A DNA stretch of 64,000 bases from an uncultured Treponema sp. GTDB taxonomy: Bacteria; Spirochaetota; Spirochaetia; Treponematales; Treponemataceae. Of this stretch, positions 24,298 to 31,551 are shown in pieces. The notes beneath the pieces are model-generated. The model did no database searches. It was not told where the DNA came from and was given only the letters and a program-made list of their open reading frames with translations. Made by a program: the position numbers and the translations under genes. The stretch lies in assembly GCA_900319625.1 (NCBI GenBank), contig ONPD01000011.1, forward strand, positions 1-64,000, given 5' to 3'. Numbering within the stretch: the first letter of the stretch is position 1; every line of letters begins with the position of its first letter.

Positions 24298-24798
24298 ATG
24301 AAAGAAGAAGAATATAAAACACGACTTTTAGAACTTGGACTGCCCGAAGAAAAAATTCCGAACATTAACTTCTCTCAACTTGAAGATACTATTTCGCACG
24401 CAAAGAATATTGATGAAATTTGCGCACAGCTGGAAAAAAATTATCCTGGCTTTAATTCTGATGAATTCAAAAAAGTGTTCACGTATGCTTTAAGCCAGGA
24501 AGGAAAAACATCAGAAAGTGTAGAAAATCTTTCTGACGAAAGCCTGAATGAAGTTGCCGGCGGGAGCACTAGTCACTGGTTTAAAGACCATGCTGCTGAG
24601 TTTGCAATCGTAGCAGCCGGCATTATTGGCGGAGCAATCTGGGGTGCTGCTACTGCAAAAGACGGAATTATAGAATACGGCAGAAAAGAAGGAGCGGTTG
24701 CCGGAGCTATATGGGGCGGAATAGTCACAGGTGGTTCAATGTTAATAGTTGACAATACAGCTGGAACTCTTAATTTGCATTGTGATAAAGGTCTTTAA
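24298..24798 (+). CDS. Nif11/NHLP-type peptide precursor 6, with a decayed ribosome-binding site
   Basis: 166 residues; leader 1-89 ends N-L-S-D-E-S-L-N-E-V-A-G-G. The 77-residue product begins S-T-S-H-W-F-K-D-H and has two hydrophobic Gly/Ala-rich segments, the second with I-W-G-G-I-V-T-G-G, and one Cys near the end. It departs from the shared S-x-G-S-W-x-K-K-N start. The region before ATG 24298 reads GAGAAGC where precursor 2 has GAGGAGGC, so translation may be weak. An intact AGGAGG further upstream (24257-24262) instead serves a 13-codon frame starting at 24276 that overlaps this gene out of frame. Confidence 0.8.
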   Translation: MKEEEYKTRLLELGLPEEKIPNINFSQLEDTISHAKNIDEICAQLEKNYPGFNSDEFKKVFTYALSQEGKTSESVENLSDESLNEVAGGSTSHWFKDHAAEFAIVAAGIIGGAIWGAATAKDGIIEYGRKEGAVAGAIWGGIVTGGSMLIVDNTAGTLNLHCDKGL

Positions 24799-24815
24799 TA
24801 AGACGGAGGAACATT

Positions 24816-24905
24816 ATGAACGAAGAGGAACTTAAAGAAGAGCTGCTTGCCGCAGGTGCATCTGAGGATATGTTTGATAAGATTGATTTTTCAAAAAAAA
24901 ATTAA
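24816..24905 (+). pseudogene. Decayed seventh Nif11-type precursor
   Basis: ATG 24816, six bases after GGAGGA, opens a clean leader start (N-E-E-E-L-K-E-E-L-L-A-A-G-A-S-E) that stops after 29 residues at TAA 24903-24905, just past a run of nine A (24893-24901). A shifted frame then continues with A-F-P-D-F-D-K, the mid-leader motif, so part of the leader was deleted. There is no Gly-Gly site and no product; the gene runs into the hairpin at 24950-25000. It is a remnant of one more precursor. Confidence 0.75.
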
Positions 24906-24949
24906 AACTGCTTTTCCCGATTTTGACAAAACAGGGCTTTTTGCCCGCC

Positions 24950-25000
24950 ACTGCTGCCGTAAAATCTGGCCTCATATAGGCCGGATTTTACGGCAGCAGT
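24950..25000. terminator. 22-bp inverted repeat between convergent operons
   Basis: Arms 24950-24971 and 24979-25000 pair over 22 bp with a single G-U position and a 7-base loop. It lies between the end of the plus-strand precursor operon and the stop of the minus-strand leucine-rich lipoprotein (25011). It probably terminates both, although the T runs are short. A smaller GGGC/GCCC hairpin lies just before it at about 24934-24946. Confidence 0.7.
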
Positions 25001-25010
25001 TTATTACAGT

Positions 25011-26441
25011 CTAATATTTATAATAATAAATTCTTAACTGGAACGGGTGACCGTTCTTATCCCAAGCATCTTCCTGCGGAGGATAATATTTCTGTTGAAG
25101 AGGTGAAATATAATTATTGAAATAATCTTTATCACCATTATATGTAATTCTATGCTGTTCATCTTGAACAACACCAGATTGCCAGAAAAAGAATGCACCA
25201 ACATTATATCTTTCTCCAAGAGTACTTGGAAGGTGTAAACTCTGTTTTTCTCCAGAATATGCAAAACAGCCGTTCTCCAATGTTACAACTCCTTCTGGCA
25301 AATTTATGTCCTTTATCGATTTACAACCTGCAAAAGCCAGTTCCTTCAAAACCTTAAGAGTTGAAGGGATGGTAAATCTTGGAATTGTCTGACAGTCTCT
25401 AAAGGCTTCCTCACCAACATCAGTTACACCCTCATTAATTACAACTCCATTCGCAATTTTTGTACAGTTTTTAAATGCCCGCACTCCAATTCTTGTTAAA
25501 TTTTGAGGTATAGCCATTTCCACCAGATTACTGCAGTCAAGGAAGGCTTCATCATCAATTACAGTAACTGTATCCGGGAAGAAAACCCTTGCAAGAGGAG
25601 TAAAGCCTCTGAAAGTAGCGGCCGAAACAGTCTGTAGTTTTGACATTCTCCTCATATCAACAACAGCACCCTTCCATTTAGCCTTACTTAATATACTAAG
25701 ACTCTGTTCTACAGGGTTTCCATATTCTTCTTCGTGTACGTTCTCCTTTTCCCAAATGAAACGCTTTAACTTTGCTGTTATTTTTTCTGTTGCAATGCCG
25801 GCAGTAGAAGTCGCCGTATCATCAATAATTGCAAAACCCCGGTAAACTGTTTCATCTTCATACCAGGCCGCATTCTGACTATTAAGGAATGATACAAATT
25901 GTGCCCAGGTTCCGCTGAAATCCTGAGCCAGACCATATAAATTTAAATCTTCAGTAACAGGAGTGTCAAAAGTAAATTCTTTATTGAAGTTTGCATCATA
26001 ATACCATTTACATGAAAATTTCAGTTTAGGCTTCCAGGCCGGCTCATTATGCCGGATTGGCTCCATAATGATTCTTTTATCAGTTAAATAAAATGACACA
26101 TAATGTATACCTTCAGTTAAGTCGTACTTTGCATATAGGGATAAAGGAGCTGTAACTGGTTCAGTAAATCTATATGCAATTTCTGAGCCTTCAATATACC
26201 AGCCGGTACACCTGAAATGAGGATAAACAGGCAGCTCAGGCGTAAGCTCAGTGCCATTTTCCCCATAAGGAACCTTTACAACCTTAGTTCTTACTTTTTC
26301 CCCACCTTCTTCCCAGTAACCATCGCCACTATTAAAAGTAATATCAACAGTCCGGGTTTCATCAGGGCTGTTCTGATTGCAGCCCAGCCATCCAGCCAGC
26401 AAAACAGTAAATAGAAGTGTAAAAAATATATTTTTTCTCAT
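25011..26441 (-). CDS. Lipoprotein with InlB-type B-repeats and BspA-type leucine-rich repeats
   Basis: A 476-residue protein with a lipoprotein signal (L-A-G-W-L-G before Cys21). Residues about 30-170 contain InlB B-repeat-like units (T-F-N-S-G-D-G-Y ... G-W-Y-I-E-G ... L-Y-A-K-Y). Residues about 260-420 form LRR_5/BspA repeats of about 23 residues (for example V-T-V-I-D-D-E-A-F-L-D-C-S-N-L). Such proteins are usually surface adhesins. It starts 14 bases after the stop of precursor 8 and belongs to the same minus-strand operon from promoter site B. A role in immunity, attachment or presentation of the peptides is open. Confidence 0.8.
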   Translation of the reverse strand: MRKNIFFTLLFTVLLAGWLGCNQNSPDETRTVDITFNSGDGYWEEGGEKVRTKVVKVPYGENGTELTPELPVYPHFRCTGWYIEGSEIAYRFTEPVTAPLSLYAKYDLTEGIHYVSFYLTDKRIIMEPIRHNEPAWKPKLKFSCKWYYDANFNKEFTFDTPVTEDLNLYGLAQDFSGTWAQFVSFLNSQNAAWYEDETVYRGFAIIDDTATSTAGIATEKITAKLKRFIWEKENVHEEEYGNPVEQSLSILSKAKWKGAVVDMRRMSKLQTVSAATFRGFTPLARVFFPDTVTVIDDEAFLDCSNLVEMAIPQNLTRIGVRAFKNCTKIANGVVINEGVTDVGEEAFRDCQTIPRFTIPSTLKVLKELAFAGCKSIKDINLPEGVVTLENGCFAYSGEKQSLHLPSTLGERYNVGAFFFWQSGVVQDEQHRITYNGDKDYFNNYISPLQQKYYPPQEDAWDKNGHPFQLRIYYYKY

Positions 26442-26455
26442 AGTTTTACCCTAGG

Positions 26456-26935
26456 CTATTCTAGAAAAGTTGTTGCCCCGCCATTTGTAGGATCATTTTT
26501 GTCCTTGCTTGAATTGCCGGAAGAAGCGCCCGTTGGTTGCTGTGTTGCCTGCTTCTTATTAACTACATAATCAACTACAAGTCCTAATACTCCACCAACC
26601 ATAAATGCAAGTCCTGCAGATTTCCAGTTAGACTTAAACCAGCTTCCAACACTTCCACCGGCAACTGCTTCAAGTGCATCATCTTCAAGATCTACAACTT
26701 CATCAGAAGAAGAATCACCTGCATTCTCATTCTGCTTTTCCAGTTCTTCAAGATTTTTTCTTACTTCATCAATATTGATAGAAGGGAACCCTTCCTTTAC
26801 TTTTGCAGCGGCATCTTCAAAAGAAACCGACTCATCCATAATTTTCTTGATAGCTTCAAAATCTTTGTTTTCTGTAACCTTATGAACAAAATCATCTGTA
26901 AAGCCTAATTTCTTCATGTTTTCTACGTAATTCAT
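26456..26935 (-). CDS. Nif11/NHLP-type peptide precursor 8
   Basis: 159 residues; leader 1-94 ends V-V-D-L-E-D-D-A-L-E-A-V-A-G-G. The leader uses the L-E-D-D form, unlike the L-S-D-E form of the plus-strand set, so the two clusters are distinct subgroups. The 65-residue product starts S-V-G-S-W-F-K-S-N-W-K, has one hydrophobic segment with G-G-V-L-G, and a polar Ser/Asn/Thr-rich tail. No Cys. The third precursor of its operon, with AAGGAGGC before the ATG. Confidence 0.87.
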   Translation of the reverse strand: MNYVENMKKLGFTDDFVHKVTENKDFEAIKKIMDESVSFEDAAAKVKEGFPSINIDEVRKNLEELEKQNENAGDSSSDEVVDLEDDALEAVAGGSVGSWFKSNWKSAGLAFMVGGVLGLVVDYVVNKKQATQQPTGASSGNSSKDKNDPTNGGATTFLE

Positions 26936-26949
26936 ATCATGCCTCCTTA

Positions 26950-27519
26950 TTATTGATTATCACTTCCAAGAGAATTTAATACTGATGGAACTACACCTAA
27001 TGCAAGGAATCCCATTCCAGTAGCCACACCTTTTCCCACAGAAGCTTTATTTGCCGCTTTAGTGGCTGCACCTGCCTCCGCAGCTTCACCTTCTCCTGCG
27101 GCTGCTTTACCTGCTGCCGAAGTACCGGTAAACTTTTTCATTCCAAAATATGCCAGAGCCGACACACCAACAAAAGTTACAATTGCCGGCCAGTGTTTTT
27201 TGAAGAAGTCTCCTACCCCGGAACCACCTGCTACACTTTCCAGATCTGCATCTTCAAGGTTTACAACTTCTTCGCTGTCTGAATCTTTCCGGTTCAGCTG
27301 CTTTTTAAGTTCCTCTTTTGCATATTCAAAGCTTTCTTCCAGAGCTTTTACATCCATTTCCGGATACTTTTCGCTAAGCTTTTTCAAGGCTTCTTCTGTT
27401 GTTGTACAGGAAAGAACTGTTTCTTCAAGCTCCTGAAAATTAATTCCTTCAAGTACTTCGCTGTTTACCCCCTGTTTTTCAAAGAGGTCTTTTATTTCCT
27501 TTTCATTCAAAGTCTTCAT
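26950..27519 (-). CDS. Nif11/NHLP-type peptide precursor 9
   Basis: The longest precursor, 189 residues. Leader 1-99 ends V-V-N-L-E-D-A-D-L-E-S-V-A-G-G. The 90-residue product starts S-G-V-G-D-F-F-K-K-H-W-P, keeping the pattern but with Phe for Trp. It then has a hydrophobic helix, an Ala/Gly/Glu-rich linker and a second hydrophobic segment near the C-terminus, so it may form a helical hairpin. No Cys in the product. Sits between precursors 8 and 10 with 14- and 18-base gaps. Confidence 0.86.
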   Translation of the reverse strand: MKTLNEKEIKDLFEKQGVNSEVLEGINFQELEETVLSCTTTEEALKKLSEKYPEMDVKALEESFEYAKEELKKQLNRKDSDSEEVVNLEDADLESVAGGSGVGDFFKKHWPAIVTFVGVSALAYFGMKKFTGTSAAGKAAAGEGEAAEAGAATKAANKASVGKGVATGMGFLALGVVPSVLNSLGSDNQ

Positions 27520-27537
27520 AAGGCTACCTCCAGGACA

Positions 27538-28035
27538 TTAACCCATGACATTGCTGTTATCAGTCTTTGCATCTTTCTTTGTGTCTTTTTTAGCAACTTC
27601 GTTATTAACAAGTCCCATTGCAGTCTGACCGACCATTGCACCAATCATAGGAGCACCTAAGGCTGAACCTGCCACAGTACAAACAACTGCTACTGTAAGG
27701 CCCGCCCAGTTTTTCTTAAGCCAGCTTCCAATACTTCCGCCGGCAACCTCTTCAAGCGCATCATCTTCAAGATCTACAACTTCTTCACTGCCTGAATCTT
27801 CTGCTACATTCATGTTAGCCGCATAATCATCAAAGATTTTCTTAAGCTCTTCTACCTTCAAAACCGGATACTTTTCATGAATCTTCTGAAAAGCTTCTTC
27901 TTTTGTATCACTGCCGGCAACAAGCTTCTGGATTTCTGCGATATCAAAGTTCTTTTCAAAAGTTTCAATAAAGTCGGCAGACGCACCCTGTTTAGAGGCA
28001 GCCTCAAACAAGTCTTTTTTATCAATTATCTCCAT
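27538..28035 (-). CDS. Nif11/NHLP-type peptide precursor 10
   Basis: 165 residues; leader 1-100 ends V-V-D-L-E-D-D-A-L-E-E-V-A-G-G. The 65-residue product begins S-I-G-S-W-L-K-K-N-W-A-G and contains a long hydrophobic segment with A-G-S-A-L-G and M-I-G-A-M-V-G, one Cys, and a Lys/Asp-rich tail. It is the first gene of the minus-strand operon, translated from a GGGGGA site. The 65-base leader from promoter site B contains a stable hairpin (28054-28084). Confidence 0.87.
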   Translation of the reverse strand: MEIIDKKDLFEAASKQGASADFIETFEKNFDIAEIQKLVAGSDTKEEAFQKIHEKYPVLKVEELKKIFDDYAANMNVAEDSGSEEVVDLEDDALEEVAGGSIGSWLKKNWAGLTVAVVCTVAGSALGAPMIGAMVGQTAMGLVNNEVAKKDTKKDAKTDNSNVMG

Positions 28036-28053
28036 AATTATTCCCCCGTTTAG

Positions 28054-28084
28054 GGTGGCTGTTTAGCGCGCCTGCTCAACCACC
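28054..28084 (-). other. Hairpin in the 5' leader of the minus-strand precursor operon
   Basis: GGTGGTTG and CAGCCACC (read on the minus strand) can pair over 8 bp with one G-U, loop of 15 bases. It stands a few bases before the GGGGGA ribosome-binding site of precursor 10. It may tune translation or stabilise the message; no T run follows, so it is not a terminator. Confidence 0.4.
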
Positions 28085-28100
28085 GCTTTTGTCTTACACT

Positions 28101-28134
28101 TATTTATACTCCGGCCATAAAAAAAAGGCTAAAA
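28101..28134 (-). promoter_or_regulatory. Shared two-part promoter element, site B (minus-strand precursor operon)
   Basis: On the minus strand TTTTAGCC (28134-28127), a 13-base spacer and CGGAGTATAAATA (28113-28101). Same pair and spacing as site A. It lies between the sigma factor stop and the start of precursor 10, so precursors 8-10 and the leucine-rich lipoprotein can be transcribed separately from the sigma gene. Confidence 0.7.
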
Positions 28135-28167
28135 TAATTATTTAAAACAAAAATTACAGCAGCGGTA

Positions 28168-28683
28168 TCAGGCAAGTTTTTCTTTTAATTCTGCAAAGGC
28201 TTTTTTAATGATGATTTTTGCATTGGCATAGGAAATTTGAAGTTTTTCAGATGCGGCTTTCATTGTCATGCCGTCATAGTAAATATAGATAATAAGATTT
28301 CTGGATCGGTCATCAAGGCTTTCAAGAGCCCTGGCAAGTTCGCTAAGGCTTTCATCATTCAGGATATTCTCAAAGCTGCTGTCAACAAAACCGATATCTT
28401 CCGCCTGTTCATCCCCCCCCCCTAAAAAAAAGAATCTCTTTTGGGCGCGGCTTGTTGTCCTGTAGTGAGTATAAACCGTATTCTGTGTGATTGTATAAAT
28501 CCACGTAGAAATAGAAGACTTTGTCTGATCAAAAGAGTCCAGATTATTCATAATTTTTATGAATACGCTCTGACAAATGTCCTCTGCATCAAATGGACTG
28601 ATGTTTTTGCCCAGGATATAACGCATAACTTTGTCGTGATACTCTTTGTATATGTCATCTTTATCCATATGATAACGTTCCAT
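28168..28683 (-). CDS. ECF-type RNA polymerase sigma factor
   Basis: A 171-residue sigma-70 family protein with region 2 (about residues 9-80, including D-A-E-D-I-C-Q-S-V-F-I-K-I and W-I-Y-T-I-T-Q-N) and region 4 (about 115-170, with L-E-S-L-D-D-R-S-R and the HTH M-T-M-K-A-A-S-E-K-L-Q-I-S-Y-A-N-A-K). It lies between the two precursor operons and divergent from the lipoprotein trio. It is the likely reader of the four shared promoter elements; that link is inference. The linker codons for Gly88-Gly90 form part of a ten-G run, preceded by eight T, so gain or loss of a base would remove region 4. A TATAAT-like box precedes it, not the shared element. Confidence 0.88.
   Translation of the reverse strand: MERYHMDKDDIYKEYHDKVMRYILGKNISPFDAEDICQSVFIKIMNNLDSFDQTKSSISTWIYTITQNTVYTHYRTTSRAQKRFFFLGGGDEQAEDIGFVDSSFENILNDESLSELARALESLDDRSRNLIIYIYYDGMTMKAASEKLQISYANAKIIIKKAFAELKEKLA
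28413..28431 (-). repeat. Adjacent homopolymer runs (G10 and T8 in coding sense) inside the sigma gene
   Basis: Ten C on the plus strand (28413-28422) followed by T and eight A (28424-28431). In the sigma gene these read T8-A-G10 across codons for Phe-Phe-Leu-Gly-Gly-Gly. Runs of this length are prone to slipped-strand changes. In this window the count keeps the frame open. Confidence 0.85.
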
Positions 28684-28744
28684 TATATAAAATTATATTC
28701 GACAAATTTAAAAAACACAAAAAATATACACATTTTTTTTATTT

Positions 28745-28780
28745 TTTTTAGCCATTTAGAAAAGCTTCGGAGTATAAATA
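28745..28780 (+). promoter_or_regulatory. Shared two-part promoter element, site C (lipoprotein trio)
   Basis: TTTTTAGCC at 28745-28753, a 14-base spacer, then CGGAGTATAAATA at 28768-28780. It is about 30 bases before the first lipoprotein start and faces away from the sigma gene, sharing the 127-base divergent region with it. Confidence 0.7.
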
Positions 28781-28810
28781 AAAGAGAAAGAGAGATATGG
28801 AGGTACGATT

Positions 28811-30262
28811 ATGAATGAAAATGACATAAAAGTGCTGTTAGATTTTCAACATTTTGCCGCAAATAAGCGTCTCGAAACATTAATTCGAAGCGCACATGAA
28901 TCAGACAATGAAGAAGATGACCGTATTTCCATCATGACAGACTCTCAGGCAGAAATGCTTGCCGCAGCCGGTACAGAAACAGATAAGGATCATCCAAAAG
29001 ACCGCAAATCTTTAATTCAGTCTTTGGGCGGACTTATGGTTATTCTTTCTCTCTGCCTTTTTATGGCATGTTCAAACGGTGTAAACGAAACAAAATACAT
29101 TGATCAGACAGCAATCAAAACAACTGAATATACTGGTGCAAATGCTACAGAGGTTGCTTATTATGCTCAGCTTTATTTTACAGATAAATTCGGTGATAAA
29201 TACGTTGAAGAAAAAGCTGAAGACTATGTTTATGTAGGTTCAGAAAAGAAAGTAGTTCCGGCAGGAACAAAAATTTCCACAATAGGAAACATTAAAGTCT
29301 TACCTGAACCTCAGGCAAAAAATATAAACTATGATTGTTATGAACAATATGGCTTTACTCAGACAGGAAAAACAATCAATCTTTTTTATAAGGCAAAAAC
29401 CGTTACCTACAGATTTTTCTTAATGCCAAATGATACTGTTCCTGTTGCAATACTGCAGGGAAAAACTGAACTGCCGCTTACACCCCCGCCGACAAAGAAT
29501 TACAATGCAAGCGGAAAGTTTGCAATCTGGAAGGGAACAGACGGAACCATTCTTCAAAGAACCTACGGCACAAAAGATATGGATTTTTTCGCCCAATGGT
29601 TCACTCCATACGGAAAGAAAGAACGCCCGGACACAGTGGGCGATATTGTTTTTTCTGACGGAACTGCCTCTCATTATTCAGGCCTTACTCTTTCAGACGA
29701 GCAGAAGAAGAATGCAATCGCAGTAATTGTAAGCACATCCTATAACCGCACCACAGGAAACGGTACCGGTTACAATGAAGGAAGGGTTATATTGGGCCTT
29801 GGAACAATTAACAGCCCTGCCCTGCAGTGGTGGACTGGAGGTAATTCTTTTGACACCCCCACTTCAAAAAATGACGGAAGGATGAATACTTCCATTATAA
29901 AAACTAAGAGCACTTCCGAAAGCTTTGATGATTTTCCTGCCCTTAAATGGGCAATAAACTATGCCACTTACGCAAGTGAAGAAAAAGGCATAAATATTAG
30001 CGATGAATTGATGGCCGGCTGGTACCTTCCGGCTTATAACGAATGGCTACAGGCTTTTATTTCCAGAGACGCAAGTCTTGGAGCCTTTAATGCTCTTGGA
30101 ATTACCTATAGTGTACTTGACGACAATTTCTGGACCAGCACCAGCAATATGGGGAAAAAATCAGACAGTGATCCAGTTTCATGGTATATACATTTAACTC
30201 CAAACGCTCTTCTAGAGCCAGACCAGACTACCACAGCACTTGCAATGCGGGAGTTTAAATGA
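28811..30262 (+). CDS. Lipoprotein 1 of the trio, with a long cytoplasm-like N-terminal extension
   Basis: A 483-residue protein. The ATG at 28811 follows TGGAGG, so the extension is real: residues 1-70 are polar and helical, followed by a hydrophobic segment (about 71-86) and a lipobox-like L-F-M-A before Cys87. An 86-residue stretch before the Cys is far too long for a normal signal peptide. Residues 41-54 (I-M-T-D-S-Q-A-E-M-L-A-A-A-G) resemble the end of the peptide leaders. Placed divergent to the sigma gene, the extension is a candidate anti-sigma domain. The exterior part has an InlB-like repeat (about 195-265), then a domain with V-G-D-I-V-F-S-D-G-T and A-G-W-Y-L-P near its end, shared with lipoproteins 2 and 3 and resembling Lcl/DUF1566 proteins. 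Confidence 0.75.
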   Translation: MNENDIKVLLDFQHFAANKRLETLIRSAHESDNEEDDRISIMTDSQAEMLAAAGTETDKDHPKDRKSLIQSLGGLMVILSLCLFMACSNGVNETKYIDQTAIKTTEYTGANATEVAYYAQLYFTDKFGDKYVEEKAEDYVYVGSEKKVVPAGTKISTIGNIKVLPEPQAKNINYDCYEQYGFTQTGKTINLFYKAKTVTYRFFLMPNDTVPVAILQGKTELPLTPPPTKNYNASGKFAIWKGTDGTILQRTYGTKDMDFFAQWFTPYGKKERPDTVGDIVFSDGTASHYSGLTLSDEQKKNAIAVIVSTSYNRTTGNGTGYNEGRVILGLGTINSPALQWWTGGNSFDTPTSKNDGRMNTSIIKTKSTSESFDDFPALKWAINYATYASEEKGINISDELMAGWYLPAYNEWLQAFISRDASLGAFNALGITYSVLDDNFWTSTSNMGKKSDSDPVSWYIHLTPNALLEPDQTTTALAMREFK

Positions 30263-31542
30263 AAAGAAAATCACTTTTTATTCCTCTAGGTATTTTATTT
30301 TCTTCTCTTTTTATTCTCTCTTCCTGCTCCAGGGGAGATGATACTTATCCGTCTAATCAGACTGACAGCGCAAGCGTTAAAAACGGCGTAACATATAATT
30401 TTTATTATTCTCATGCAAGTACAAACCTGCTTTATTCAATTACAGGTAAACCGGGAGACCGGGTGCCTAACCTTCCTGTTCCTAAACGCAAATTCTACAC
30501 CTTTGATTCCTGGAAAACTGATGACGGAAACGAAATTCCCGCTAATTTTGGTACTACTTCCCTTGAAATATATGCCCAGTGGACAAGTACCACTCAGATT
30601 GGAAACAAAATAAAGCCTTCTGTAGTAGGAGACATTGTATTTACAGACGGAAGTGCCACTTCCTACACAGATGCAATTGCAACCCCTCTTACCGATGATC
30701 AGAAAAATAATGTTGCGGCAATTATTTTTACCACAAGCTATAATCTGGAAAACGGTGATAATAAAAACGGCTCTACAATGCTGGGAATTGCCGTAAATCC
30801 AAAGCACACAAACTGGTGTGCAGACAGAATCAAAGTTGGCAACGACAATGATCTTCTTTCTTTATATGCGGGCTACGACATTCAGAATATAACAAATGAT
30901 AATCAGCCGGCAAATGCCCTTTCCTTTAATCTTTATGACGGAAGCAAAAACCTGCCTAAAACAGACCAGCTTCTTGCCTACTCTTATTATTATGCACCCG
31001 CCTTTTACTATGCCTATACCTACGGAACAAATGCAGTTGATATGAAAGAAGAATACCGAGACGGCTGGTATCTTCCAAGTTATTACGAAATGCGGATTCT
31101 TATGACCGAAGAAGGCTTACTCAGTACAATAAAAAGTGTTTTTTCGCTTGCCGGCAAAACTTTTGACGTAAATTCAAACACAACCGCAACAAACAAGAGT
31201 ACACTGATTTTAACAAGCTATTCAGATACTTCAGCCCCGGATAGTGCAAACCCAAATGATGAACACGGATATTACAGTGAATCGGATATGTGGGTTACAA
31301 TCCGCATGTATGATATTACTGCTGAACCCAAAATGCGTACAAGAACTCCCCGTGTAAATCCAAAAGAAAGCTATAAAAAAGCCGCAATCTATACTAAAGC
31401 CTATGCAGTTGATTTTAAGGGCGAAGTAAATCTTGTTACAAAAACAAATAAAGCGTGGGAGTATGACAAAGACAGAACCCCAAGCAGCAAGGTAGATGCT
31501 CCTATAAAATCGTATGCCTTCCCTGTAAGGGTTTTTAAATAG
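30259..31542 (+). CDS. Lipoprotein 2 of the trio
   Basis: A 427-residue lipoprotein (I-L-S-S before Cys23) overlapping the stop of lipoprotein 1 by four bases. Residues about 45-105 hold an InlB-type B-repeat (Y-N-F-Y-Y-S-H ... F-Y-T-F-D-S-W-K-T-D-D-G ... I-Y-A-Q-W). The rest is the shared domain with V-G-D-I-V-F-T-D-G-S and D-G-W-Y-L-P-S-Y-Y-E-M, similar to Lcl/DUF1566 proteins that often act in surface binding. It is under promoter site C with its paralogues. No enzyme motif is seen. Confidence 0.75.
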   Translation: MKRKSLFIPLGILFSSLFILSSCSRGDDTYPSNQTDSASVKNGVTYNFYYSHASTNLLYSITGKPGDRVPNLPVPKRKFYTFDSWKTDDGNEIPANFGTTSLEIYAQWTSTTQIGNKIKPSVVGDIVFTDGSATSYTDAIATPLTDDQKNNVAAIIFTTSYNLENGDNKNGSTMLGIAVNPKHTNWCADRIKVGNDNDLLSLYAGYDIQNITNDNQPANALSFNLYDGSKNLPKTDQLLAYSYYYAPAFYYAYTYGTNAVDMKEEYRDGWYLPSYYEMRILMTEEGLLSTIKSVFSLAGKTFDVNSNTTATNKSTLILTSYSDTSAPDSANPNDEHGYYSESDMWVTIRMYDITAEPKMRTRTPRVNPKESYKKAAIYTKAYAVDFKGEVNLVTKTNKAWEYDKDRTPSSKVDAPIKSYAFPVRVFK

Positions 31543-31551
31543 GAGGCCGGC

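Noticed and set aside
21945-28035. Lanthipeptide or sactipeptide precursors
   Set aside because: The products have almost no Cys and no LanM, LanKC, radical SAM-SPASM or YcaO gene is in the window. HydG (61442-62890) is a radical SAM enzyme but clearly belongs to hydrogenase maturation.
28811-28936. Later start for lipoprotein 1 to give a normal signal peptide
   Set aside because: The first ATG has a strong ribosome-binding site (TGGAGG) at good spacing; internal ATG codons lack one.
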